Of a DNA stretch of 64,000 bases, positions 63,461-64,000 are shown in pieces (position 1 is the first letter of the stretch; every line of letters begins with the position of its first letter). Under the pieces are notes generated by a model. The model was not told where the DNA came from. It was given only the letters and a program-made list of their open reading frames with translations, and ran no database searches. The stretch covers positions 1 to 64,000 of the forward strand of contig CANRBX010000007.1 of the NCBI GenBank assembly GCA_947628955.1. The letters are read 5' to 3'. This DNA comes from an uncultured Lachnospiraceae bacterium. Lineage in GTDB: Bacteria > Bacillota > Clostridia > Lachnospirales > Lachnospiraceae. The position numbers were made by a program, and so were the translations under genes.

Positions 63461-63973
63461 ATGCCGGAACCTTTCACACTCTACAAACTGATCATCCTGT
63501 ACATGCTCCAGAAGGTGGATTTTCCGCTCACCAATTCCCAGATCTCTGAATATATCCTGGACCGCGGCTACACCACGTTCTTCACTCTCCAGTCGGTTCT
63601 CTCCGAGCTCGAAGAGAGTGAGATGGTCCGTATGGAGACAGTCCGCAACTGCTCCTACTATTCTCTGACCGAGGCCGGCGAGGAGGCTCTGCACTATTTT
63701 CAGAACCGCATCTCCCGCCCGATCCGCGACGATATTGACCAGTATCTGCAGGAAAATAAAATGCAGCTGCGCGACGAAGTATCCGTTCTCGCGGATTACT
63801 ACAAAAACACCGCCGAGGAATACTCTGTCCGCTGTCTCGTGAAGGAGAAATATTCCAATCCGATCGAGCTCACCGTGACGGTCCCGGACGAGGCGCAGGC
63901 CCGCATCGTCTGCCGCAACTGGAAGCAAAAATGCCAGGAGATCTATGAATTTGTCATGAAAGAACTGCTTTGA
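63461..63973 (+). CDS. DUF4364 family winged-helix-like protein
   Basis: 170 residues from ATG 63461, with AAAGGAGG eleven bases upstream; the frame extends upstream without a site. The N-terminal half forms a winged helix (LYKLIILYMLQKVDFPLTNS, YTTFFTLQSVLSELEESEMV, CSYYSLTEAGEEALHYF) and the C-terminal half is a beta-rich domain. DUF4364 proteins are common single-copy regulators of clostridia with unknown targets. The stop is 27 bases from the right edge. Confidence 0.9.
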   Translation: MPEPFTLYKLIILYMLQKVDFPLTNSQISEYILDRGYTTFFTLQSVLSELEESEMVRMETVRNCSYYSLTEAGEEALHYFQNRISRPIRDDIDQYLQENKMQLRDEVSVLADYYKNTAEEYSVRCLVKEKYSNPIELTVTVPDEAQARIVCRNWKQKCQEIYEFVMKELL

Positions 63974-64000
63974 AATTTTAAGGCAGTCTGCAAATATCTA

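Overview
The window is a 64 kb stretch of a GC-rich (my estimate, high fifties per cent) chromosome of a Gram-positive clostridium, most probably a Lachnospiraceae member. Supporting signs are the rho / rpmE / DUF1385 / prmC / prfA block, TIGR04086, DUF1836 and DUF4364 proteins, the YerC/TrpR-like protein, strong AGGAGG ribosome sites, and sigma-A promoters with 17-base spacers. Gene content is from reading translations only; no database search was run.

Layout. Positions 1-10.8 kb hold housekeeping genes: the 23S rRNA uracil-methyltransferase (cut by the left edge), pcrA, a DUF1836 protein, a YerC/TrpR-like regulator, a PHP phosphoesterase, prfA, prmC, DUF1385 and rpmE. Next are rho with a long repeat-rich disordered insert, a small membrane protein, a CorC/HlyC protein and, beyond a hairpin-rich mobile-looking intergenic element, a proline/threonine-rich NlpC/P60 cell-wall hydrolase. 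Then come trkH-trkA, an aminotransferase, an Ldh-family oxidoreductase, YqeY, rpoD and a long-linker clpX. From 26 to 49 kb lies a surface-polysaccharide locus. From 49 to 58 kb lies a GH127 beta-L-arabinofuranosidase with an ABC sugar importer and a YesM/YesN-type two-component system. The right end has two paralogous polysaccharide deacetylase-like membrane proteins, a TIGR01212 radical SAM protein and a DUF4364 regulator.

Polysaccharide locus. Two transcripts run leftward. The first starts at the promoter at 49.15 kb: rfbB, rfbA, rfbC (dTDP-rhamnose precursors; rfbD is not in the window), wzm, wzt with a C-terminal glycan-binding domain, a methyltransferase plus kinase-like fusion, and a GT2-GT4 fusion. 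The second starts at the promoter at 35.97 kb: a sugar aminotransferase, a double GT2 protein, another GT2, the polyprenyl-phosphate sugar-1-phosphate transferase, an LCP ligase, a HGGTR-type GT2 and glmS. A YfhO-like membrane protein is divergent between them. Together they suggest a rhamnose-containing glycan built on a polyprenol carrier, possibly capped by the methyltransferase/kinase, exported by Wzm/Wzt and attached to the wall by LCP. The capping step is inference from domain order and resembles WbdD/Wzt systems of Gram-negative O8/O9a antigens.

A second theme is tandem duplication. At five genes (prmC, wzt, wzm, rfbA, rfbB) the last codons, the stop codon and the adjoining spacer are repeated downstream in units of about 18-68 bases. 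Other tandem repeats lie between glmS and clpX, upstream of the first gene, and inside the disordered parts of Rho, the NlpC/P60 protein, the LCP protein and one deacetylase.
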